Shown piece after piece: positions 48,701 to 61,700 of a stretch of 64,000 nt of DNA. Below the pieces are notes generated by a model. That model was given only the letters and a program-made list of their open reading frames with translations, was not told where the DNA came from and ran no database searches. Source of the DNA: Cheilinus undulatus. Lineage: Eukaryota > Chordata > Actinopteri > Labriformes > Labridae. Made by a program: the position numbers and the translations under genes. Numbering within the stretch: position 1 is the first letter of the stretch; every line of letters starts with the position of its first letter. The stretch spans positions 28,311,000 to 28,374,999 of the forward strand of contig NC_054866.1 of the NCBI RefSeq assembly GCF_018320785.1, written 5' to 3'.

Positions 48701-51700
48701 AGACAGAATCCAAACAGGATGGGAACTGTGAAGCGGATGGAGGGGAAGAGTCCAATGAACAGGAAGTGATCGTGATCCAGGACACAGGCTTCACCGTTAA
48801 GATCCAGGCACCAGGGACAGAGCCATTCGACCTGCAGGTAAAGCTGCAGGCTAAAACACAGTGCAACGTACAATCCTAACCACCTCAGTGAAGATATTTA
48901 CTTTTACCTGCCACATGGGAGAAAGGAGATATTTGGGCTAGTTCACTTCAATGAATCCAAAAGTTTCAATAATGTTTAAAAATTTATTTCAACAGTTTAG
49001 GTTTCATATGGGCTTTTAAACTTGTACACTTCCACTGGCTTTTCTGCAGTTGAACCAGTACTATTTAGAGGCTTTCTATGTACAAACACCAGGTTATACT
49101 GCAGTATGCATGTGAAAAATATTTCAGCAAACCAGTTTTCCAACCTGAATATTGACAATTTCTGAACTAAATGCAGGTAGTTTAACCTCCCTCCTTCTCT
49201 TTTTATCAGGTATCTCCCCAGGAAATGGTTCAGGAGATCCATCAAGTGTTGATGGACCGTGAGGACACCTGCCACCGCACCTGCTTCTCCCTGCAGCTGG
49301 ACGGAAATGTGCTGGACAACTTTGCTGAGCTCAAGTCCATCGAGGGTCTGCAGGAGGGCTCGCTGCTCAAAGTGGTGGAAGGTCAGATTCAGACGCTCTT
49401 AGCTACACCAGCTTGTCAACTTTTGAGCAACTTTTGAGTTATTGCCAAATCGAATGTAAAAGACACACTTTAATACTGTTTTTTAATCTAAAAAGTTGGC
49501 TAAATCCTGAATACCAGTTGGATCGGTATGAAATGCTTAGACACACTCCCTCAGTCCTTCATACGTGCAACTGTCACACATTGCATGCTGTTCGACAGTT
49601 TTCCTCATTCAAATTAGCCCCCAGTCATGTGTATTTCAAACAGTTGCTTCATTGCTCAAAGTATGCTGGGATACATAGCAACCCTAACCAAACTGGCGAG
49701 GGGTGAAGCCATTTTTCAGCAGCTTTTCTCTCCCATAAAATCATAACCCTGCATCTCAAGAAAATGCTGATATATCATTGTTCAAACCGTATTTGATCAT
49801 CACCGATTCTCCACAGACCAGAACACATTTTCAATTCTGCTTTTAGCTGGAATGCTAGCTTATACTCTCACTCAACCAACACCATCTGCTAGCTCATATC
49901 GCCAGTCATCAAGTTCACTGGATCAGCAGGCCAATCTCCTGTGTTCTGGTATCATCACAAATGATTATCTTTAATACAAGTCACTGTGCTTATATGTCCA
50001 GGACTGAGGCTGTACAAGTCATACCTCTGAGTAATGCCTATTATTTTCTTTTTTCTTATGCTGTGGAGACCCCCAAAAAAACAGACTTGTATAGAAGTGC
50101 AACTTGTATTACAGATTTGATGGTGCCTTACTTTGTGTAAAATTATAAAAACAGCACAACACTTGAGAACTAAAAGGTATTAAACTTTACGTTATATTGA
50201 TGAAATATAAAATAGTGGCTCAGTAATCGACTCTTAAGATTGCAAACATGATGTAGTTTGAAAATCAAAGATGATGTATTTCACATGAATTTTCTTTGGA
50301 AGGACACTGCAATTAACTAACTGCACACTGAACCAAAACATATCATTTGAAGAAGATGACGTAAGACAGTATTGGCAGGGGAAACCTGATCCCTGCACTT
50401 TTTCTATATCCTTATGTTTGGTATTCAGAGTGTTCCACCATGATACAGCCATGATGTGCTCCTACATTTGAGCTTTAATGGTTTACTCTCCATCTACAGC
50501 CTGTTTGGGGCATTTCATTTAGCTGCAGGCAAAAAGCTAACTGAATTGTCCGCTCATTACTCTGATCTGTTCCTCGTCAAAACGCTCCCATCTGCTATTT
50601 ATACTCTGTCTGTTTCTCTCCTCTTTACTTCAGAGCCGTACACGGTGCGTGAGGCCCGCATTCATGTGCGTCACATCAGAGACCTGCTGAAGAGTCTGGA
50701 CCCTTCAGATGCCTACAATGGGGTGGACTGTAACTCTCTCTCCTTCCTTAGTATCTTCACTGATGGTGACCTTGGAGGTTTGATACACGCTATAGAAACA
50801 ATCTGAAACATGAATGTAGAGAAATGTAGGTGGGCTGCAGACGCTCACCTCACTTGTTTGATGTTTGGTGCAGATAGCGGTAAGCGAAAGAAGAAGGGCA
50901 ATGAGCTGGAACAGATTGACTGCACGCCTCCAGAGCACATCCTGCCTGGCAGCAAAGAGCGCCCCCTGGTGCCCCTCCAGCCACAGAACAAGGACTGGAA
51001 GGTGAAGCGATGCCGTCTTTGAAGTCCAACTTTAGGAAATTCTAATTTAAGAAGAATTTTAAAGAATTTATTAAAAAAGGAAATGCAAAGTGAAAGTCAA
51101 ACCCTCACTTAGAATATTTTTCTTCTTTTCTATTAGCCCATGCAGTGCCTAAAGGTCCTAACCATGAGCGGCTGGAACCCTCCACCTGGAAACAGGAAGA
51201 TGCACGGTGACCTCATGTACTTGTACATTGTGACTGTGGAGGAGCGCCATGTTAGCGTCACTGCCTCAACACGCGGCTTCTACCTCAACCAGTCAGTCAA
51301 CATTTCATCTTAGTGTCTTGCTGCTCTACCAATAGAGCAAATATTGTCCATAAACTACTGATATGTACTGTATGCACACAATGCATGTAAAAGTCAGAGC
51401 TGTATATATATATGGTAGAAATTTGTTATGTGCAACTGTATTGAGTTGTTAGAGGCACAAGCAGTGGCTAGACCAGCAGGTTCAGGATCCTAATTTTGGG
51501 ATTAGTTTAGATGCCAGAAAGGACTTATCCCTCCAATTAAAGAGGTGTAGTTGGATTAGATTTCAGGGTAGAGCAGGATTAATTTTTGGTTTTAAAAATT
51601 CCATAAGAGCCAATAGAAGCTTTTCTCAGTCTAGCTTCTCTAGAGTTCCTAGTATAATGATGAGCACAGCATATGCCACTTAGGAGACCTAGTTCTTTTC

Positions 51701-52748
51701 CAAGCTTTCTTAGAATAAATGTTTGGTTTTTGCAGTGAAAACAAGCAATATTGATGACCGTGTGTATGGTTGCATCTTCCAGATCTACTACCTACACCTT
51801 CAACCCTAAGCCAGCCAACCCAAGCTTCCTGAGCCATTCTCTGGTTGAGCTGCTGAGCCAGATCAGCCCTGCCTTTAAGAAAAACTTCACTGCCCTGCAA
51901 AAGAAAAGGTAAAAGCCTGTCTATGCCTTTTTGTTGTCTTTCTTACCTGTGGTTGGTTTCCTTTCATGCTGATAACTCTATTCCAGCACTTAGGAAAATT
52001 GACATCTGAGGGTTTTTTCTGACCCATACCCTCTGTTATCCTCTCTCTCTGCATTTTTGGCAGCTTCTATTTTGGGGGGAATTGTTACGCTTCTGGCGTG
52101 ATTCTTTTTCATCGATCTGAAGCTTACTGACTTATACATCAATTAAATTTTACCAGTCAGTGGGGATTTAGTTGCTCAGAGTGCAAAATGAAAACCTAAA
52201 GAAGATGTCATATCTAATAAAAGTAAGGTCAGACGTCATTGTTTGTCATCTATTGGCTATGTTTTCTAGGAACAGCTCACTACGAGAGTGAACTTTGTTT
52301 AAGAGTTCAAGATACATGAAAATAATAACTTAAAAATTTTTCATGTTTTGCTGTAGAGTCCAGAGACACCCTTTTGAGAGGATAGCCACGCCTTTCCAGG
52401 TGTACAGCTGGACAGCCCCGCAGGTAGACCATGCTATGGACTGTGTCCGAGCCGAGGACGCCTACACCTCCCGCCTGGGTTATGAGGAGCATATACCTGG
52501 ACAGGTGTGAATAAATACAGCAATAGCACACCAGGAAAACATTTGTTTTTAAACCATCAATATGGTTGTTAATTGTGATTTCTTTTCAGACCAGGGATTG
52601 GAATGAGGAACTTCAGACAACCAGAGAGTTGCCCCGGAAAAACCTGCCTGAACGCCTGCTGAGGGAGAGAGCCATATTTAAGGTACTGGCTGGATCATCA
52701 TTATGTGACTATACAAATGCATCTCAAATATAACAGTATTATGCAAGG

Positions 52749-52781
<33 letters not shown>

Positions 52782-55700
52782 CCATGATTTACTTTAAAAA
52801 GTTAAACTTCCATAAATTCCAGATTCATCTAATACAAATTTAAATATTTCAAGACTTTTTGGGGTTTTAATTGTGATGATTAGGGCTTACAGCTCACAAA
52901 AATCAGAACTAATTGACTAAACCACAATCTAAAAATATTAGAATATTGGGTAAAAGTCCAATATGCAAAGGTCTCCCGAGCCTTCATTCTCTTATTGTGG
53001 TTCATTTCACTCAACTACAATCATGGGGAAGACTACTCAATGACAGATGTCCAGAAGACAATCAGTGACACCCTTTACAAGGAGGGTGAGCCACAGAAAG
53101 TCACAGCTGAAAGGACAGGCTGGTCTTAGAGGCTGTATCAAAGCACACTCATGGAAAGTTGACTGGAAGGGAAAAGTGTGGTAAGAAAAGGAGCACAAGC
53201 AACAGGGATGAGCTCAGCCTACAGAGGATCATCACACAAAGCAAATTCAAGAACTTAGGGGAGCTTCACAAGGAGCGGACTGAGGCTGGAGTCAGTGGAT
53301 AAAGAGCCACCACACCGGACATGCAGGAAATGGGCTACAAGTGTCGAGTCACTGCTGTAACTCAGACAACATCATCAGCTTCTCACATGGGCTAAGGTGA
53401 AAAAGAACTGGAACATTGCTCAGTTGTCCAAAGCCCTGTTTTCAGATGAAAATCAATTTAGCATTTCATAAAAAAAATCAAGGTCCCAGAGTCTTGAGAA
53501 GAGATCCGAGAGGCACAGAATAAATGGTGCTTGCAATCCAGTGTTCAGTTTTCACAGTCAGTGATGGTTTGGGGTGCCATGTCATCTGCTGCTGTTGGTC
53601 CACTGAGCTTTATCAAGTCCAGAGTCAACATTGTCAGCCATCTACCAGGAGAATGCTTCCATCTGGGGAGCAGAGATCATCATAAATCATCATTTATGGA
53701 AATCATGATTTCCTTTTCCAGCATGTGCCCACAGTGAAGCCAGAACTACCAGAAACTGGTTTGCTGACCAGGGTGCTTCTGTGCTAGATTGGCCAGCCAA
53801 CTGACCTGACCTGAATCCTATAGAAGTTCTCAAGGGAAATGTCAAGAGGAAGATGAGAGTCCAGACTCAACAATACAGATGAGCTGAAGGCTGCTATCAA
53901 AGCGACCAGGGCTTAACACCCCAGGGGTGCCACAGACTGATTGGCTCCATGCCACGTCACATAGATACAGTAAGTTGTACAAGAGGAGCTTCAACCACTT
54001 ACTGATCACATAAATAGCCCAGCATTTCTGTATTACAGTGCCGTGAAAAAGTATTTGCCCCCTTTCTGTTTCCTGTATTTTTTTTTTTTTTTTTTTTTTT
54101 GCATAAGATCTCAAAAAGAAATGCATCATGCCATGATCCAAAGAAATTCAAGAACAAATGAGAAACAAAGTGATTGAAATCTCAGTCTGGAAAAGGTTAC
54201 AAAGCCATTTTCAAGGCTTTTGGACTCCAGCAAACCACAGTCGGAGCCATTATCCACAAATGGAGAAAACTGGGAACAGTGGTGAACCTTCCCAGGAGTG
54301 GTTGGCCAACCAAAATGACTCCAAGAGTGCAATGACAACTCATCCAGGAGGTCACAAAAGAACCCAGAATGACACCTAAAGCCCTGTAGGCCACACTGGC
54401 CTCAGTTAAGGTCAGTGTTCATGACTCAACCATAAGAAAGACACTGGACAAAAATGGCACCCATGGGAGAGTTCCAAGGTCAAAGCCACTGATGACAAAA
54501 AGAACACAAAGGCTCGTCTCACATTTGCAAAGAAACATCTCGATGTTCCCCAAGACTTTTGGAGAAATTTTCTGTGGATTGATGAGACAGAAGTTGAACT
54601 TTCTGGAAGGTGTGTGACCCATTACATCTGGTATAAAAATAACACAGCATTTGATAAAAAGAACATCATGCCAGCAGTCAAACATGGGGGTGTCAGTGTG
54701 ATGGTCTGGGGCTGCTTTGCCGCTTCAGGACCTGGACCACTTGCTGTGATTGATGGAACAATGAATTCTGCTGTCTACCAGAAAATCCTGAAGGTGAACG
54801 TCTGGCCATCAGTTCATGCCCTCAAGCTCAAGCACTCTTGGGTTATGCAGCAGGACAACGACCCAAAAAATACCAGCAATTCCACCTCTGAATAGTTAAA
54901 AATAAACAGAATTACGTTTTTGGAGTGGCCAAGTCAACGTCTGGACTTAAATCCAATTGAGATCCTGTGATGTGACCTTAAACAGGCAGCTCATGCCCAA
55001 AAACCCTCCAATATGGCTGAGTTAGAACAATTCTGTGAAGAAGAGTAGGTCAAAATTCCTCCCCAGTGATGTGAAAGACTCATCACCAGGTATGATGTCA
55101 GGTATTGCTGCCAAGGGTGGCCCAACCAGTTATTAGGTTCAGGGTGGCAATTACTTTTTCACACAGGGCCAGAAAGGTTTGGATTTTTCCCCTTGATAAA
55201 TAAAATCATCATTTAAAAACTGCATTTTGTATTAACTTGGGTTGCCTTTGTGAGATATTAAAATTGGTTTGATGATCCGAAACATTGAATTGTGATAAAT
55301 ATGCAAAAAAATCAGGAATCAGAAAGGGGGCAGGTGTTTTTTCACGGCACTGTATAAATCTATTTTTTTTTTTTGGACTGACATTTTGTCATATCCTAAT
55401 ATTTGAGAGCTTGTAGATTTGTGATTTGTGTGAGCTGTAAGCTGTAATCAAGATTTAAACTGAAATGCCATGAAATATTTTCCCTTGTATGAGATAAATC
55501 TAGAATATTTGGCAGTTTAACTTCTTGAATGACATCACAGGGAAAAAAAAAACTTTTTAATATTTTAAGATGCGTTGTGTAATTCAGGTCAGATGATGTA
55601 GTGTCACTTAAACTGTGGCCCCTCATCCAACAGAAAATATGATGCTATTGTCATGTGAAAATTTCCTACTTGATTTTTGTAATAGCCTTCTCTTCTGCAT

Positions 55701-58700
55701 CTTTAATACCCCTTTGTTCTTCTGCAGGTCCACAGTGACTTTGCGGCTGCTGCTACTCGAGGTGCCATGGCAGTAATCGACGGAAATGTAATGGCCATCA
55801 ATCCTGGAGAGGAAACACGTATGCAGATGTTCATCTGGAACAATATCTTCTTTAGCCTAGGCTTTGACGTGAGGGACCACTATCGGGAACTGGGTGGAGA
55901 CGCCGCTGCCCACGCTGCACCCACAAATGACTTGAACGGTGTACGAGCGTACGGTGCTGTGGATGTGGAGGGGCTGTACACTCTGGGCACAGTAGTGGTG
56001 GACTATAGAGGGTATCGTGTCACAGCCCAGTCCATCATCCCTGGGATCCTTGAGCGTGAGCAGGAGCAGAGCGTCATCTACGGATCCATCGACTTTGGAA
56101 AGACGGTGGTGTCTCACAGTAAATACCTGGAGCTGCTGGAGAAGACAAGCAGGCCACTTAAGGTCAGAAACACCACATTTTATACATTCAAGTATTTATT
56201 ATGTGATTTCTCTTCTGTTCATTAGGTAACTTATGTGTGTACCGGATGTGAATTTTAGGTCCAGAGACACAGTGTACTAAATGAGAAAACTGAGACGGTA
56301 GAGCTATGCTCTTCTGTCGAATGCAAGGGCATTATTGGAAACGATGGCCGACACTACATCTTGGACCTACTTCGCACTTTCCCTCCTGACCTTAACTTCC
56401 TGCCTGTGGATGGAGAGGTGCTGTCTCCAGAGAGTCAGCGCCAGGGCTTCCCCCGCCAGCACCGCCACCGCCTTGCTTGTCTACGCCAGGAGCTCATTGA
56501 GGCCTTTGTTGAGCAGAGGTATGTGTCTTTAACCGCATGACATCACTTCTGAGATTTTCCATGTGTTCATTTGCTGATTCTTTACCTCCCCAGATATCTT
56601 CTCTTCATGAAAATGGCAGCACTACAGCTCATGCAGCAGAAAGCAAACAAGGACACAAAGACTGACACAGCCGCTATCACAGAAACCTCAGAAACGACCT
56701 CAGAAAGCAAAGATGATACAACCCAGACACAGACCGCTGCATCAGATTCTTCCTGTCCAGCAGACATCTCCATAGACAGCACAAACCAGACAGACAACAG
56801 CACTTCTGCTGCTTCACAGGCAGCCAGTGACGGTGAAGAAAACTCCACGAAGCCCACCACAAACGGGCCTCTTGAGCTCACAGCCACCCAGAATGGGGAA
56901 TGCAAGAGCCCACTGGAGGGTAAGGAGTTTGAGGAAAGTATTCCAGGATTAGCTCAGGCCAAAGAGCTGGCGGAGACCTTAGTTGCCGAAGATGGATCTT
57001 GTATTGGTATGTCCCCCCCAAAAAATTCTAAAATGAGGCCAAGACAATGCATGGAGAGCAATTCTGGTGAATTTTTCTCATACAAAAGTTGTTCATTATA
57101 GAGGACCTATTTATGAATTTGTAGCTGTGTGTAGAAAATGTGTTTTGTGAGGTGCATTAGGATGTATAAAATCAAGTAGAACATTAAAACATAGAGAAGT
57201 GGATTGTAGTCACTTCTTTTCACCAGACCAGCTGTCCCTGCTCAGTCCTCAGCCTGCAGAGGTGACAAGTGTTGGCCCCAAAATTAAATCCACCTTCCCC
57301 TCACTGTTCAGCCTGGACTGTGTCACTCAATAATCGTCTGCCTTGTGTATTAATCCAAGTATGTGTTGGAATGCAGAAATAATCTTGCATTCAATGATTT
57401 GTGTGAAGCCCAGTTGACTCTGAATTACAGTAATCTGCTTGTAAAACACACTGACTCAAACTGTGGAGTTTGTTGGCTAAATGACATATTAATAAATGGT
57501 GGTGGGTGCTAGACTAAAGCTATGTCCACAGTAAGCTTAGCAAGTCATTGGAAAATCCATCTTGAATGTTATCTGTTTAATGATCTAAGTTAGCAGCATA
57601 ATTGCAAAAATGCACATACAGCATATAAATGCAGATGTAATAAATTCCAGTTTACTGAAAAGCAGTTTACACTTCATGTATGGAGATCCACTAAGTTATG
57701 GATAGTTCAGTGATCTTATAAAGTATTACGTTATTCGGCCACAGTATCAGTGGTCATCAGGGATGTTGTTCTGCATTTATCTGGAATTTAGATATTCCTG
57801 ACTTGAATTGTTGATCCATGAGAATTCATTAATACTCAAGTGTGAACTGGGCATTCTAACCAGGTATGGTTACAGCCACGATATTTATTTGTTTACTTTT
57901 TTAAAAAATCCTATTTGATCCATATAAAATCACTATTTGACTTTTTAATTGTCCTACTTTTTTTTTTTTTTCCAGTCGCATATGTGGTTCGTAATGTTGC
58001 TATCTTGATGTGGACATGGCTTTCACTGTTATGCCTCAGATATGTTGATATAAGGTGTCTGTATTACTTTTAACATATTTACATCTTTTACTTTCATGTT
58101 AAAACAGATCCCAAAAGCCGTGAGGTCGTCCTCAACGCCTGCAAGGCAGTGGGCTCCATCAGCAACACGTCTTTTGACATTCGCTTCAACCCTGACATCT
58201 TCTCCCCAGGTGAGAATATTAGTCTTCTAGAAAATATTATATGGTATAGAATAATATATAATATTTAACTATTGTATAATATATAATTATAATTACAACA
58301 ACCAATACAAAGCAGTTGATGACTGCATTTATATTTCTGATTGTTGTCCCTTTTTCTTCTGTTGTTGCTCTTTGTCCTGGGGTCATTGGAGATTCCTTTT
58401 GGGATGCCAAATCAGTTTTACAATTTTATGCTGCACTATTTAATGGGACATTTATGTTTGCAGTACACATTATGGGGTTCTTAGCGAATTCCACCCTAAA
58501 CCACTCACCTTCTCCAGCATAATAAAAAACAAAATCAGTCACTGGAATAACTTGACACGCCAGATGGAAAACCATACATAGACAGCGTTTGGGGCAGAGC
58601 CTTTGGAAGAAAAAAACTTGGAGGGTGATTGGATGAACTTTCTGTCTGTCACATCTTTACGAGCCAATCAGAGCAACAAAATACGTGATGTTGTAGTCCC

Positions 58701-61700
58701 AAACCGAGGTGCACCACAAATGACGAATAAAATTCATAGATAGCTGCATAATGGGAACCATGGCGACTGCAGACATGTCAGTACATGACTTTTGTTGTTT
58801 TTGAAAAGAAAAGAACTCAATGCTGTTCTTTATTCTTCTTCGAACGAAGAAACGAAGCATCCACGCTGATGTCTTCTGCCATAATTGCACCGGTCTCTTG
58901 TTGCTGCTTGCTTACATCTTGACTCTGCCACACCCAAAAGTACTGCCCCTTGGTGCTTATTGGTCCTGTCACTTTCTAACTGGGCCCAAACGGTTCAGAC
59001 GGGAGCTTTGCTGGATTTACCAGTAAAAAACACGGAAACAAGCAAATCCATTTGCAAGGTTACCACTGGATGGTATATGAGCTAAAGTCACAGTTACGGA
59101 TGTTTGGCTGATAAAAAAGAAACACTTGTTTTAGACCAGAGCACAAAGGCAGGGACCAAAGGGGCAGAGCATGTGAAGAAAGCCTATTAGCAGAGGTGAA
59201 GGGGGCCCCTTCTAGGCCTTTGAAATGGAGATCGTCAGGTCAGGACTAGACTGAGTCCAGAACTAACGTTATCCAAGCTAGAACCAGCAATCACCTCGAC
59301 CCACCTGCCAAGGATGGCACAGAAGGTAGACTTGAGAAGCAATAACGAACAGAAAATGAAGTTGTTGCGGCATGATGGCTTGCACCTTCTCAAGAGTGGG
59401 TTATCAAAATAAAAGCTGGGAAACACTGATCTACACTGCTTGTCTCACTTGGGGTCACAGGGATAATAGGATAACAGAGATTAAAAATAAATAAATCAAC
59501 AAAGATTTTTTAGGTTTATTCTGAGGATTTTTGTGCCTTTATTTGATAGAGGAGGATAGTGGATAGAGTCAGAAACAGGGACAAGAGCGGGAAAGAGACA
59601 TGCGGTAAAGGGCCTCAGGCCGGGTTCGAACCGGGGCCATCCACATATATGGGGCATGCCTTAACCACTCGGCCACCTGCGCCCCATAAATCAACAAAGA
59701 TTATATAGACATCTACATAGCTGGGGAATTGGACAATACTTCTATAAATGGTGGCTGAAACGGTCCTATAAATATGATGTGGCTGCAGTACGCCATGAAA
59801 CTGAAGTGTGTCACCTCTGAAAATGATAGATCTTTTCGAGACATTTTAGTTAAAGAGCAAGAGATAAGTATATTACTTCATCCGTTTAACACTTGGGCGG
59901 TCAGATTATTCACCATGCAAGTTCATACTTGCTAATAGGCATTTTTAGCACATTTGCTTCTAAATTTCCTTCAGAGTGATAAAAGGTGCAGTTGACTTGC
60001 AAATCAGCTACCAAATTTAAGACTAAAAGTCACTATGTTTGTGTTTTTTGAACCAGGAGTACGTTTCCCGGATGAGAGTGCAGATGATGTACAGAAACAA
60101 AAGCAGCTTCTCAAAGATGCTGCTGCCTTCCTGGTTTCCTGTCAGGTCCCATCACTGGTCAGTGACACAGATACTCACTCAACCAGAAAATTTAACCTCT
60201 ATATGACCTGGATCTGTGTGTCTGAGTTCAGATGATTGTGTTTTCTGCCCAGGTTAAAGACTGTTTGGACCACAGCTCTGTGCCCATGGATGGAGCCACA
60301 CTGACTGAAGCCTTGCACCAGAGAGGCATCAATGTCCGCTATTTGGGCTCATTGCTGGAGTTTGTGGACAAAACTCCTGCCAAAGCCCAGCTAGAGCACT
60401 TTTATGTGAGTCTGAATGATACAAGTCATTCAATCTGTTACTTTTCGTGTTTCTCATTCTAATGTTTCCTTTCTCATCATGTAGAGAATAGGCATCAGTG
60501 AGCTCATCACCAGATGTGCAAAACATATCTTCAAGACATACCTCCAGGTTTGTACCATACAACAGACATCATCAAACTGCTGCTGCGGGAAAGAAAATGT
60601 TCCTTTTGATTAATATTTAATAATTATTTGTGTCATGTAGGGTGTGGAGTTGTCTGCCCTTTCTGCCGCTGTAAGCCATTTCCTCAACTGCTTCCTGAGT
60701 TCCTTCCCTGACGCAGTTGCCCACCTTCCTCCTGACGAGCTGGTGTCGCGCCGCAAAAGCCGCAAGCGCCGTAACAGGGTACCTGGCAGTGGTGATAACA
60801 CGGCGTGGGCAAGCTTGACGCCCAGCGAGTTGTGGAAGAACATTGCCTCTGAGGCCCAGAGTTACTATCACTTCACTATACAGTGGTGATGACTGCTTCT
60901 ACTCAAATGAAACATTTTAAATATCATATTTACACATTATTGTTTGTTTTCTGTATGTCTTAGTTTCAAATGATTGTTCTTCTTACAGTGAAAGTGTGGA
61001 CCAGGTGGTGGAGAAATATGGCCTCCAGAAAATCACTCTGCTCAGAGAAATTTCAGTCAAAACTGGCATCCAGGTAACTCTCTTGAGGTTACAGTGACTG
61101 CTCATTGCCTCTTTAAAAATCATCATTATGACTTTTCCTCTACTTTTGCTTGTCTCTTAGATTTTGATAAAGGAATATAACTTTGACAGCCGCCACAAGC
61201 CTGCCTTCACAGAAGAGGATATCCTGAATATTTTCCCTGTCGTGAAGCATGTTAACCCCAAAGCCTCAGATGCCTTCCACTTCTTCCAGAGTGGACAGGC
61301 CAAAGTGCAGCAAGGTAAGAGGAATTTATGATTAGGACTGATTAGTACATAAAAACTCTGAAGTGAAATTAACCATCAGAAAAAAATCCACTTAAGCAAA
61401 GCTCACTGAATCCTCCTCTCCTAGGTTTCCTGAAGGAGGGCTGCGAGCTGATAAATGAGGCACTTAACCTCTTTAACAATGTGTACGGAGCCATGCACGT
61501 TGAGATTTGTGCCTGCCTGCGTCTCCTGGCACGCCTTAATTACATCATGGGAGATCATCCTGAGGTAGGCATAAAAATATGACACCTTTTACTATCAGCA
61601 ATTTAAAGCGTCCTGTTGATTCCATGTCACTAAATTACATTTGTGAAATTGCCCACAGGCTCTGAGCAACCAGCAGAAAGCTGTTCTGATGAGTGAACGA

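Noticed and set aside
56582..56905. Minus-strand open frame of 107 aa
   Set aside because: Shadow of the repetitive Ser/Thr linker in cluh exon 12.
58316..58522. 68-aa + strand hydrophobic frame after cluh exon 13
   Set aside because: Intron sequence; no splice sites that agree with exons 13 and 14, which already join in phase 1.
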